From Ciborinia camelliae (Eukaryota; Ascomycota; Leotiomycetes; Helotiales; Sclerotiniaceae), in the NCBI GenBank assembly GCA_025890175.1, contig JANPYM010000010.1, positions 2,354,243 to 2,418,242 on the forward strand: 64,000 bases of DNA. The letters run 5' to 3'. Each line of letters begins with the position of its first letter. Position 1 is the stretch's first letter. The translations under genes and the position numbers were made by a program. The notes under the pieces were generated by a model, which had not been told where the DNA came from, searched no databases, and worked only from the letters and a program-made list of their open reading frames with translations. Positions 22,809 to 33,800 of this stretch are shown piece after piece.

Positions 22809-24854
22809 ATGGACCCCATGGATATTGACACTACGGCCCCAGAAATCCCCCAAGTCCAAAAAGGCCTCGATCCCCAAGGCGACGAATGCGTCACCATGCG
22901 CATCAACAACATCGACTTCCACCTCAATGACCAAGGTTTCAAATGTTTCAACCACGGCATGAACCGCTCCATCCACTTCGACCGCCAATCCCCCCTCGAT
23001 TTCTGGAAAGCCAATCTGGCATTCCGCGGCTTCTCACCCGCAGGCACATCGGATCCCCAGGTTCTGAAAGATCGTCTCTTCGATGTCTATACGGAAGAAA
23101 TGCCCTTGGAAATTATTCGAGGACGCAGATTATTGCTAGAGGCGTGGGAAAATGGCAGGGAAGAGAGAAAGTCGAAGCAGAGGGAGAGAGAACTCTGGTG
23201 GAAAAGTCGTGGCGTGCATGTGGATGTGGAGATGGATATGAAACTCGCGGTGCGCGATCCCGAATTGTTTCTCAGGAACATGTTTCTTGGTGAGCAGGGA
23301 ATAGATGATGGTGCGCCGACGATTCGGCTGCCTAATTTGGAGGAGGAACATAGAATGTCATTGAAACGGGCGGCGGAGAAACTGGGTCTCTTGAGTGAAA
23401 CTTCGTTCTTTGATGTCTTGCTTATTGGCTCGAGAAAGAATGAGGATGGGAGAAGGAAGTTGAGAGAATGTAGAGAGGAAAAAGATCGGTATCGGAAAGC
23501 GGAGGACGAATTCTTGAACAGAAATCAATATCGCAGTGCAGGATTGGAAGGACGTAGGGGAAAACCAGAGGATGCGGATGATGATAGAGACGAGTACGAT
23601 GAAGATGAAGAAGAGGACGATGACAGTGATGGAGAAGAGGAAGACGATGGAGAAGACGAAGAGGGAAGCGATGGAGAAGAGGATGACAATAGTGATGAAG
23701 AGGAAGACGATGGAGAAGACGAAGAGGGAAGCGATGGAGAAGAGGATGACAATAGTGATGAAGAGGACGAATCCGATGAAGATGGAGAAGAGGAATCTGA
23801 CGATGATGTAGAAGTCGAATGCTTCAACAGAGCAGTGGAACAAATTGGCATGCAACGAATTGCCATGCAACAAATTGCCATGCGACGAATGACCATGCAC
23901 AGAATCGCCATGCAACGAATGGGCATGCAACGAATTGGTATGTCACAAATGGAAATGGCCCTGGAACGAATTTTCAGAGCAAAATTGGAAGAACGCAGGG
24001 CAAAGCAAAAGGAAGTCGATGATGATGATGATGATGATGATGGAGAAGAGGAAGATGAAGAAGAGGAAGACGATGAAGAAGAAGAGGAAGACGACGGAGA
24101 ATCCAACAACGATGAACCCTCGACCAACAATATCTCCACCCTCGAACACCACAAGCCCAAACTAGAACCAAGCCCAGCCGACCTCCACAATTTCACACAA
24201 CAACACCAACCCCAACAACAACAAGGAGAAGAAGGACCCTGGGACATCGACGGCGTCTGGAACCTCGAATGCAACAAAGTAGGCTGGCAGCCATCATCCC
24301 TCACCATCCACACTCTCTCGCGTCCTCTGGGCCGAGAGGAAATCTTTGGACATTTCTCACTGGGGAAGTTTGAGGGTGTGTTTCGCTTTGTGAAAACCCC
24401 CAAGCATCTGGATCATGATCGTCACCGTGATCGTCAGCGTGATCATCTTACATATGGCAATGGTGAAACAATCCCCTATCTCAACTCCGCGGATGAATTT
24501 CTCCTTTCTAAAGATGATGATGCTGCTGCTGATGATGATGATCATCGACCTTCCCGCCGTGACCCAACGAGATTTTATAGGTGGAGGGGCACGAACACGG
24601 GTACAGGTACGGATAGGGATATGGATATGGATATGGATATGGATAGAGATGAAAAGAGCGGCACTCAGCATGCATCGGATGAGCAGATTTTTCGGATGGA
24701 GTTCTTTGATAGTGGGAAGAGGATCGTGGGAACGTGGGGCGAGAAGAAGACGGGGTTGGTGACATTCACGGGGGTGAAGGTTAGGTGGGATGAGAAGGGG
24801 AGTGGTGATGAGCGGCTTTTGGTGAGGTGGGATGAGCTGGGGGTGCACACTTGA
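22809..24854 (+). CDS. highly acidic low-complexity protein, unknown function
   Basis: Single exon, 681 residues. About 1-110 is a folded-looking region with FKCFNHGMNRSIHFDRQSPL and FWKANLAFRGF. About 255-340 is a long Asp/Glu/Ser tract containing a 22-residue unit present twice. About 341-380 is a methionine-rich pentapeptide repeat (MQRIA type), then a second acidic tract (about 400-435), a glutamine-rich segment, and a conserved C-terminal region starting GPWDIDGVWNLECNKVGW and ending VTFTGVKVRWDEKG. The C-terminal half is shared with the pseudogene upstream, so it is probably the functional domain. No signal peptide or membrane helix. Acidic tracts suggest a nuclear or histone-binding role, but that is only inference. 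A DMDMDMD run lies near residue 605. Confidence 0.8.
   Translation: MDPMDIDTTAPEIPQVQKGLDPQGDECVTMRINNIDFHLNDQGFKCFNHGMNRSIHFDRQSPLDFWKANLAFRGFSPAGTSDPQVLKDRLFDVYTEEMPLEIIRGRRLLLEAWENGREERKSKQRERELWWKSRGVHVDVEMDMKLAVRDPELFLRNMFLGEQGIDDGAPTIRLPNLEEEHRMSLKRAAEKLGLLSETSFFDVLLIGSRKNEDGRRKLRECREEKDRYRKAEDEFLNRNQYRSAGLEGRRGKPEDADDDRDEYDEDEEEDDDSDGEEEDDGEDEEGSDGEEDDNSDEEEDDGEDEEGSDGEEDDNSDEEDESDEDGEEESDDDVEVECFNRAVEQIGMQRIAMQQIAMRRMTMHRIAMQRMGMQRIGMSQMEMALERIFRAKLEERRAKQKEVDDDDDDDDGEEEDEEEEDDEEEEEDDGESNNDEPSTNNISTLEHHKPKLEPSPADLHNFTQQHQPQQQQGEEGPWDIDGVWNLECNKVGWQPSSLTIHTLSRPLGREEIFGHFSLGKFEGVFRFVKTPKHLDHDRHRDRQRDHLTYGNGETIPYLNSADEFLLSKDDDAAADDDDHRPSRRDPTRFYRWRGTNTGTGTDRDMDMDMDMDRDEKSGTQHASDEQIFRMEFFDSGKRIVGTWGEKKTGLVTFTGVKVRWDEKGSGDERLLVRWDELGVHT
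23612..23800 (+). repeat. coding tandem repeat encoding acidic tract
   Basis: Within the acidic protein gene. A unit of about 66 bp (encoding EEEDDGEDEEGSDGEEDDNS) occurs twice in tandem, near 23634-23699 and 23700-23765, followed by a degenerate partial copy. It is purine-only for long stretches and thus prone to slippage. Confidence 0.75.
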
Positions 24855-25513
24855 TGATTACATGCATAGGCTAAGGGGAGTGATGCGGATGGGGATATCC
24901 TAGGGTGCTTATGTAGGTGGTTTGAGGTATTTGTGGGTGATGAGGGGGTTTTGTTGGTTTGTTGATGGGGTTGACGGTGGTAATGATTCCATGGGGGGAT
25001 TTTAGATGCGGACGAGATACGATCTAGGGGCAGGTACCCAGATCACAGGAAACGTATTCTTCGCTTGTTAATGGTGTTGACGGTGTTAATAGTGCTGACA
25101 GTGTTGACGGTGCTGACCATTTCAAAGAGCGATTTCAGATGTCAGCTAGGAGAGAAACGAAATAGGGGCAGGTACCGCATCGCCGGAAAAATAGGTATCA
25201 ATATACCAAGATGTAGGATAATAAATCTGACTTCAGACTCATACATGGCCGGGGTTCTATCGATCACAATTTCCTTCACAATAAAGCCAGTCGTTGGTTG
25301 ATATCGGATATCGTTGATATTTCATTAAATCTGGCCATGACCTATGTATGGCATAACCCATTCCAGTCCATCGCATTTGAATCTCAATTCCGAAACCCAT
25401 CCCATCCTTTCATTCATTCATAACCATGGTATAAAATTCATCATGCTCATCCGCACGCACGCATCCATCCATCCATCCATCCTGCACATCATGAGAAAAT
25501 ATCATCATATAAT
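24855..25513. other. intergenic with ATCC microsatellite
   Basis: 3' flanks of two convergent genes. Holds a (GTTGACGGT)-like imperfect repeat near 25070-25110 and a (CATC)n run at about 25463-25485. The sequence AGGGGCAGGTACC recurs at 25026 and 25164. No gene seen. Confidence 0.45.
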
Positions 25514-26024
25514 CTAGTTGGAGAACTTGGGGTTGACGGTCGATCTATTTGCGGGGTAAGGCACAATAAAATTAGTCGAGGATTCAATGGAGGATAGGAG
25601 GACAAGGACTTAAGAAGACGGAGAAAGAAAAAACTCGAACAGTGGGGGAATGGGGGAATGAGAAAGGGAAATAGCGTACCCAGTTTGCTTCTCGTAAAAT
25701 CCCCGAGCGGTGTCGGTGATCTTCTCGTTTTGCTCGCGGCTTAAGGTGTGTCCGGTCTTCTTCTCAATGAAGTCGAGGGCTTGGGTAAGGGGTTAGTATC
25801 ATGTATGATGTGTGATGTATGAGGTGAGGGAATTTGATTCGGTGATGTTTGGATGAAGGGGGTGAAGAAGGTGGGGGTGAATATAGGTACATACCTTTGT
25901 CACCATAATCTTCCTTTTCGGCACCGCCAGCACCACCCTGAGCGGGAGGAGCATTGTTGGGATGGTTACCACTGCTTCCTGAGCCGCTCTTCATGGCATC
26001 CTTAGCTTTGTTGAGGAAATCCAT
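25514..26024 (-). CDS. conserved small fungal protein of 86 residues, unknown function
   Basis: Three minus-strand exons: 25895-26024, 25680-25779 and 25514-25544, with GT-AG introns of 115 and 135 nt. The product begins MDFLNKAKDAMKSGSG, passes through a glycine/alanine/proline-rich linker, then ALDFIEKKTGHTLSREQNEK and ITDTARGFYEKQTG, and ends STVNPKFSN. Small fungal proteins with the MDFLNKAK start, Gly-rich linker and an EKITDxARGxYEKxTG tail are widespread and often stress- or conidiation-associated, but I know no biochemical role. The third exon is only ten codons. It was chosen because it restores the typical K-F-S-N ending, whereas reading through the second donor gives an unrelated tail. 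No signal peptide or membrane helix. Confidence 0.85.
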
Positions 26025-27911
26025 TGTGATTAGTTGAGTTGAGTTGAGTTGAGTTGAGTTATTTGATCGTTTAGATGTTAGTTGTTGAAGTGGTACCTAG
26101 TAACTGATGGAGAGAAAGAGTAGATCAAAGCAAAGCAACATAATTACCAGGAAGTCAAAGGGATCTTATATAGACATCCATCAATCCATACACGCGGTCA
26201 TCATCCCACTAGCGGATGATTCCTTCTTTTCTTTGACACAAATCAATCCAGCAGATGGAAGCAGGCGAAGCTTGATTTTAGTTCATTGGGTCAATGGCTA
26301 AGCCTTGTTTCCGAAAACGGTTAGTTGATTTCATGGGAATGGAATGGTGGGATGAGATTCCCCTTCTGATTGGTTGTATTTCCTGGAGTCCGGGTTACAG
26401 ATTCTCATATGTGGGGGATGGTTGATGACGTACCCGGGGCCAAGGAATTTCTAGAAGGATTACCCTTCCTCGTTTGTGTCAATATGCTCGCTCCATTTTT
26501 ATCGATAGGAGTATTTATTGTTCATTACATAATGTAGGTAGGTATGTATTTGAAAGAGTTTCTCTGGTTGATGATTAATCAGGTAGGTTGATGTTTTCTA
26601 CGAGAGATGAATGCAGCTGGTTATGGTATTGGGGAATGCGACCTAGGTAACATTTATATATATATATGTATTATTTATTACCATTATTTACCTACCTAAT
26701 TACAAATTTTATGTTATGTTTCGTGATCATTTCTTTGCTCTTCTGACTTTCTCTCCGAGGTTAAATTAAAATTGATCTAACGGAATGTAGTTTAGGTACC
26801 TTGATGTTTCAGCTGCTCAAGGATACAAATATACCAATTATTTATATCGCCTGGTGGTGAAATGAGGAGGGGTAGAGAGCCGAACTTCAATACCATGGCG
26901 ATATAATCTGTGGTGAGCTTTATCTCTCAGTTTATATCACTGGGTGTAATAGACTCTTCAAGGTTGCTAATATATAAAAATTAACAATTGTTTATTCATA
27001 TGTGATAGGCGAACCAAGGAGTGTGACACATCATGACAGAACGTAGCGTGACAAAGCTAACGTGACATCTCGTCGGGCGCGCCATCTATCCACCAAGGAA
27101 GACAACACGGCAGAAATAGTAGTTCAAGATCTACGTGATAAACACCGCTCGGGGCTCGATTTTTAACGGGCTGGTTGGCACTGGAATTCAATTAAAACTG
27201 CAATCAAACGTCAACAAGCGGGATGATGAAGCCGTACCTAAGCAGACTTGGATGATCAGTCTATGCGTTGCCTGTAATTGAAACACAGTTCCCTCGAAAC
27301 AAGTTGAGGTTAAATTGGTAGAGTTTGTAAAAAGCCCCAAGCCTTTCATCTCAACATTTACTGTCAATTATGGCAAAATCGATTTCGGGACAAGCTGACG
27401 AAAGACTCGGTTGATGTAGATGGAAAGCCCCCAAAGATATCTACAGGAGAATGTGGAATGTATATAATGTGCCGACGCTCGTAAGCTTTGAACACATCGA
27501 CGGGGAATCGAAAGGAATTGTAAGATTAATCGAAGATGAATTCTGGATTAACAGTAATTTGTATGACTTGGTTCAATAGCGGGGTCTTTGGAGTTAGGCC
27601 CAGGATTTTGGATGCTTATGCGATAATCTAAACTTTGTAGAATATATCATTTCTCTTCGTGACATAAGATAAATAATACACAGAAGACAATAGGGAGTTA
27701 TCACACTGTTTCCTCAGTTTCGCTAGTAAAGAATGGTGGCGGGGTCCCCGCTCGTGGAAATAAATAAATTCTCTCTGGATATTGGAAAAGTCAAGTGAGT
27801 GAACTAAATCCAGAATGTCGGTGAGACATTATCATATTCTGATAGATGAATTGCACTCAGAACGTATACCAGATATACATTAACCAATATCGATCTTTAA
27901 ATTGCAGCGCT
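26025..27911. other. long intergenic; (GAGTT)n next to start of small protein gene
   Basis: Immediately upstream of the small protein ATG is a pentanucleotide run, (GAGTT) repeated about six times (26034-26062). Further on are a short (TA)n at about 26656-26669 and GTAGGTAGGTA motifs. The remainder is unremarkable promoter and 3' flank. No supported gene. Confidence 0.55.
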
Positions 27912-29442
27912 TCATCCATCTACGTTCTCAGGCGCTCCAAAGATCGCATTCCGTTGCCTTGAGAAATATTGAAAAAGGTCATGACACCAATCCTCCAACG
28001 TGAGATTATGCCACGGGGTGTCGTTGATTAAATTGATGGTCCAGATGACGGGGTAAAAACACAACAAAAAAAAGAATTGAACTCCAGGAGACTTGCGGAA
28101 CAACCACAGGAAAATGAGAATTCCTAGGCTAAACAAGACAGCAGCAGCTATGAAGAAAGTTCTCCACGGAGCTCCGTTCCCGGTCATCTCACTGATGTTC
28201 ATACCAAAAAAGGATGTCACCAAAGATAGAGGCAGGAATATGAAGGCAAGGATCGATAATCTCCCAAGGCTGTTCGCCTTCTCAAGCGACTTCCTAGATT
28301 CCTTCAAGGAAAGGTTCCCTACATTCATTTGTATAGTATCGCGGACATGTTGCTCTAATCGGCGTGCCTTTTTTAATATCTTCCCATGTCGAATTATTAT
28401 GTCCTTGATCTTTTGGTTATCGTTGTGACCATACCGAAGCACACCCTGAGATATCATTTCATCTTGATAATCCAGAATAGTTGAAGTGATCGTCTCAAAA
28501 CTCTCCAATGACCCGCGAGCCCGAAGCCACGCTTTCAATAGAACATCATCTTTGTGAGCTTGATAAATGGTTGCGGAATTAGATTCGGGACCTTGCAGCC
28601 ATGATTGAAGCCTCCAGTTCATTGAATCAATACCCTGAGAGAAGTAGTTTTCCATGTCGTGAATGATTGGTTCCAAAAGCTCCAAGGGATTTTGAACGAC
28701 CGATTCAATTTCGGGGCTGCTCAATCCACCCCAAGTACGGGAAAGTAAGTCCATTAACTGTTTTTTGTGAAATAGAGGATTGCGATAATCAACGACCACT
28801 TCAAAAAAAGTCAGCCTTATGTAAATACTATCCAATGGAAGAGAGTGGCAACGGACCAGTGCTACAACCCAAATCTTGTGGAAGGCAGTTAACTGTGCAG
28901 CATGGTTCTGTGTGATTAATACCATACTCGAACCCAAATTTTAGATATTTCTCGATGCAATCGAGTTTTCCATATGAAAAACATGCCAGTGGGTTCATCA
29001 AATAGGCAAAGAATGACGGTAGAACCTTGTAGGTGCTTCCCAAAATCTCGACGGTAGTAGGGTTCAGTATTTGAGGATGAAATAGATGAGGTTCTATTGG
29101 CATTTTCCTGTCGGGATCCCCAGTTAAAAATAAAATCACCCTTGTACGTGTTCCGGATGGAATGGTCTCGAGTTTGCCAGTGAACAATGCTTTGGAATGT
29201 TCATTATCAAATCTGAAACTGCTGGACTGAAGAGAGATTCCCGCACAAAGACTGATGTCACTGATGATAGCGCAGTCGGTGCGATGAAGACCATTTGGAT
29301 GAGTTTGAATTGCACGGTTCAATTTATAGTATCTTGGGGGAGTTTTTGAGTCAGTTCCCGTGATGATTGCGTCGCAATGTTGATAAATACCTTGTAGGAT
29401 CTTGTTTCGAGAGTTTATGGATCTTATCAAGGTATGAACCAT
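27912..29442 (-). CDS. CorA-type divalent cation (Mg2+) channel protein
   Basis: Modelled as 28928-29442 plus 27912-28827, 476 residues. The C-terminal half is diagnostic: a long helical region (RRLEQHVRDTIQMNVGNLSL, then KESRKSLEKANSLGRLSILA), then TM1 FIFLPLSLVTSFFGMN ending in the CorA GMN selectivity motif, and TM2 TFFIAAAVLFSLGILIFLWLF. Such proteins form pentameric channels. A third hydrophobic segment (FFFLLCFYPVIWTINLI) follows. The N-terminal half is in a different frame. A 100-nt intron (28828-28927, GTATGG...ATAG) joins them and gives a smooth FDIYIRLTFFEVVVDYRNP transition, but shorter introns do not restore frame. The alternative is a frameshift. The first 150 residues are poorly conserved and the true start could lie in an upstream exon. 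Confidence 0.82.
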
Positions 29443-30843
29443 GTGTTGCCTGATCTTGGTTCCGGGACTCCATGTGTGAGAATAGAAGTATATCTATTGC
29501 TGTAGTATATATTAGAGTTCAATTGCAGAATTGTGTAGTGGTGTGGTATGAGAAACTGCGATATGTTAGTCTCTCGGGGCAGCCAACTCAGCTTAAGTCT
29601 TAACAACCCCGCATTTGAACAATCTGACACGCGTCGTTTGTGAAACCCATATAATGTAGCTTTCAGCTATGGAACCTCATGAAGCGTGGTGATACCGGTA
29701 CGGAGCCTGATCGTACATACGTTAATTTGCGGGTTCCGTAGACAAAGTACTCAAACAGCGATTGGGGAACTATCCTATGGTCTCTTAGCATAATCACATG
29801 TCTCTTTCTTGGTTCTTAATGTTCGCCTCAACCAAGATCGTTGAGAGCAATGGCTTGAGTCACTGAATCACTTGACTGGCTCACCATCACGAAATATTCG
29901 TTCCCACCTTCTTCATTCCCAACTTTAGCGCCGTAATTTGTGTCAGCTTCTTTCACACTCCCCATCAAGTAGTAGCCACCATGATGGTGTTTGGATTGCT
30001 AGCTACGTGCGTACGTTCATCTACTCTCATATTGCCACTGACAAGTTGGAGATGAAGATGAAAAATCTCAACTAAGAGATCTATGAACTATAGAAGCGAA
30101 AGGAATGACCTAAGGAAATGGTATGCAGCTCCGGTGCATGGTTGATAGATAGTTGAAGTACCTAAGTAGAGTACCGGTACATTAGATCAAGTCTGATGTT
30201 TGATGTTTGATGTGAGAGGAAGTGTGTGGTAGCGTGAGTGTGTCACGTGGAGTGTGTGGTGGGGGTAAATTGATTCTACGAGCTATGATCGGTTAGTGGT
30301 CCGTGGGTATATGCCATTCAATTGTTTGGTCGTCCGGTCATCCTGTCGTCCTGACAAAATTATCCCTGTAACCGAATGTTTTCTAGAACCAGACCTCTCT
30401 TTTAGCACCTAGTAAAGAGCCCTGATGATTGTTGACACGGAATTTATATGCAATGCAAATCAATTAATTAATTACCCTATACCATTCTATACCACCACCA
30501 CCACCACCATACCTCTCCATTTCATTCTTTTAAACTCAACGAAGAGAAGTGTAAATAAATCTCAAAATAAATCCTTGATGATTCAGAATTTAATACTAGG
30601 GGGACGACCATAATATGCGCCAGAAATATACAAATCATTCAATCCTTCAATCCATTTCTCCTCACTCCATCAACCCCCTTAAACTCGTTCGCGGCTTCTA
30701 TCATCAATTCTGTTCAATTCAATTTATACACCAGGGGCCGAGCGCACTACTCCTGACGAAGAAAACACAACATACGAATCCTGCGACCAAGGACGAATAG
30801 ATACAGCGAATGCGACGCCGTGAACTATCATCTGCAAGGCAAG
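29443..30843. promoter_or_regulatory. divergent promoter region between CorA and Mto1 genes
   Basis: 1.4 kb between divergent genes. Contains (CCA)n at about 30491-30508, repeated GATGTTTGATG near 30193-30210 and TCATCCTGTCGTCCTG near 30337. An upstream ATG (30810) precedes the Mto1 start. No protein gene supported. Confidence 0.5.
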
Positions 30844-30860
30844 ATGGCGGAGCGAGATGA
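30810..30860 (+). promoter_or_regulatory. upstream ORF overlapping the Mto1 start
   Basis: A 16-codon ORF (ATG at 30810, TGA ending at 30860) in a different frame overlaps the presumed main ATG at 30844. If the transcript starts upstream of 30810, ribosomes initiating here would terminate 14 bases past the main start codon, which would reduce translation of the main ORF. The effect is inferred; the ORF itself is seen. Confidence 0.5.
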
Positions 30861-33800
30861 TTTCAATGTGTCGACTTTATCAACAACTTCCGCAACGGAT
30901 TCACGACCACAAACGGCACGACAGGATTCGGAAAACGAGACATTCACATTTCATAATATTGGGGACCTCATGGCAGATAGGAGTGATAATGATGATTCGA
31001 TATCTTTGAATTCACAGGTTTCTGAGGGGAATCATCCAACACAATCTTTCGAGGCTATGAATTTACCTTCCCTAACTCCTCCGGCTGATAGTAGTGTACT
31101 TTATGCTAATAGCGACAACGGAGATAATCGAAGTGAAGGTCTGCTGAGTGTCATGGATGCAAAGGCAATGGAACGACATTTGGATAACGTCGAATCAAGT
31201 TTTATTCCGACTGTTTCACCAATCGGCATACGTACCAAGACTGGTGTTGATGATACATATCTATTTGATGCGGATCGGAATGGTAGAATGTCCCCCGAAT
31301 TACAAACACCGACGAAAGGCGCTTGGAGTAATAATGAAGGTCAGAGTTCCTCCAATTCACCCCCAACACCAGATGGTGCATACAAAACTCCAGGCCCTGC
31401 CCCTCGATATTCTGTGCAAGTAGAACACGATGATCCGGAAGAAATTGGGAACACAACTTCCTCGCTCGAGACTCTTTCGTCTTCTCCCACAGCTGCTGCA
31501 ACCGCAAGAACTATATCTCGAGCAATATCAACGGCAAGTATAGGGGAAAATTTTGAGACTGCATCACAATCAATTTCTCATTCACAGGAACAATCAGAGC
31601 AGGAGGACATGGAAGCGACGCCGACAAGATCCCGCCTAAATCTACGTGCTTTTTTCGAATCGACGAGTGATAGCTCAAGTCCTCACCACGAATCACCAAA
31701 TCGGAGCTTAAACCAACATTTGACGGTCGATGCCGGTGCGACTCCAGGAGGTGCGCTCTCAACAAACAATACTAGACCCAAATTTCTGCGAAGTCGACAC
31801 TCAAGTCAACGATCTTCTGTCTCTTCTTTTATTACGAACTCTGAACACCATGACGATCGAAGCGATGTTACGCTTGGTGCAGACTATGCTTTACAAACTG
31901 GGGGTGCAGCTCCCTCGAGAGGATTATCGCGGAGTGGGAGTATGACGTTATCTAGGACTATAAGCTTGGGAAGTATGGCATCAGGCATTGATGAGAGTGC
32001 CGATTCATCTGGAAGAGTGGAAGGACCATTAGAGACACTGACAGAAGAAGATTTAAATCGTGGGAGGAGTGAACATCAAACAAATTCTGCACCGGAGACA
32101 CCTCGAGCATCTAGTCGATCAATGGACCCACCTACCGATACAATCATCGCACGACACGTTCGCAATGTTCAAGTACCCGAATCAATAGCCAAAGACTTTC
32201 GTACCAAGCATGGTGTACATACACCCAGCAAGTCAGCAAGTTTTGCTGCATCCGCTCTAGGCCATCGAAATGGAAAGAATCTTACATTGAAGGAACAGAG
32301 CAGTACAATCGAAAGATTATCGAAGGAGAACTTTGATTTGAAATTGAAAGTCATGTTCCTAAGTGATAGATTGGACAAGCTTTCCGAGGAAGGTGTTAAG
32401 GAAATGATTTCTGAGAACGTTGAACTCAAGACAGGCCTGGCGGTTATGCAGAGGGATAACAAAGCTCTTCGGAAAAAGGTAAAGGACCTCGAGAAACAAC
32501 TTAAAGATGACGAGGACCGACCATCTACAGCTAGATCAGGAACATCTACCGAAGATAGTACGAGATGGTACCAAGAAGGAGCTTTCGAACGAGAGGAGGA
32601 ACTTCTTTATTTACGAGAAAAAGTGGAGGAATATGTGACTGAGATAGAAAGGTTGAGGAATGAAAGTCTTGCTAGGGAAAACGAAAAGAGGAATCTCGCA
32701 GACTTGGTCCGTACAATGGGGGAAAGGCGAGGTCAAAATATCGAGACACGAGAAGAAATGGATGTTTGGAAAGACCTTCTTGAGCAAGAAACTGCCCGCA
32801 GAGAACAAAGTGATGATGAGATCAAAGTTCTGAGGGAAGAGATTTTTCGAATGAAATCGGAGGCGACAGCCGGAGGACATGGTTTAAACCATACGACTAA
32901 CATCTATAACATTACGAAGAAACGTGCCACATCACCTTCGCGATCAAAGTCCGAAATGTCTGATCTCATGCAAGAGGATAGGAATGGTACATACAGTTCA
33001 GCCAGTACATTGGCGGAAGAGATTCGACGAGATAACGAACAACTTCGACATGAGAATGCAGAGTTAAGAAGAGAAGTTGGTGCACAAACATCAATGTTGA
33101 CTTCACGGAATCGCGAAAAGGAAAGACTTTATCAAGAAATTGAGGATTTGAAGCTCACCCAGAGGAGAGGAGGTAATTCAGTGGCTGGAGAGAGTATTTT
33201 TGAACGATCTGCATCAAGAGCACATGAACGATCATTATCCAGAACCAGTGCAGGTACAAGGCAGACAGGCATTAATGAGGCTGAGCGTGAGGAATTCGAA
33301 AACAAACAAGCTGAACTTCGAGACAGAATCAACAGTCTAAAGATTCACAATCAAGATCTTCAACGTGAGCTAGAGTCTTGTATGGAGGATTTTGAGACGG
33401 CTGTTGAGCACAAGAAGGAAGCTGAGGGTTTGGCTCAGGAATTACAAGAAGCTTTGGATGCTGCCGAGAATGATTTACTTACCATGCAAGCCGATCGGGA
33501 TGAAGCACTTCAAGGTCAAGAGGAAGCCGAATTGATGTTTGAATCTTTACGGAAAGAAGCCCAAGAGGAGCTTGATGGGTTTGCTGCCGAACAAGAAGAA
33601 GCCAATGCGGAAATTGAACGTCTTCACGCTGAAGTAGCTGATGAGAAGGAGAATTTCAACGCTCTTCAGAATGAGATGAGAGAAATGAGTGATATTGTTG
33701 TTAGGTTGGAGGATGATCATGAACGAAAATCCAAAAAGATTCAAGAACTCGAAAGGGAATTGGATGATGCCAATAGAGAACTTGAGGAAATTGAGAAGAA

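Noticed and set aside
23525..24403. 292-codon minus-strand serine-rich frame
   Set aside because: Antisense of the acidic Asp/Glu codons in the plus-strand gene; GA-rich codons read backwards give Ser/Leu.
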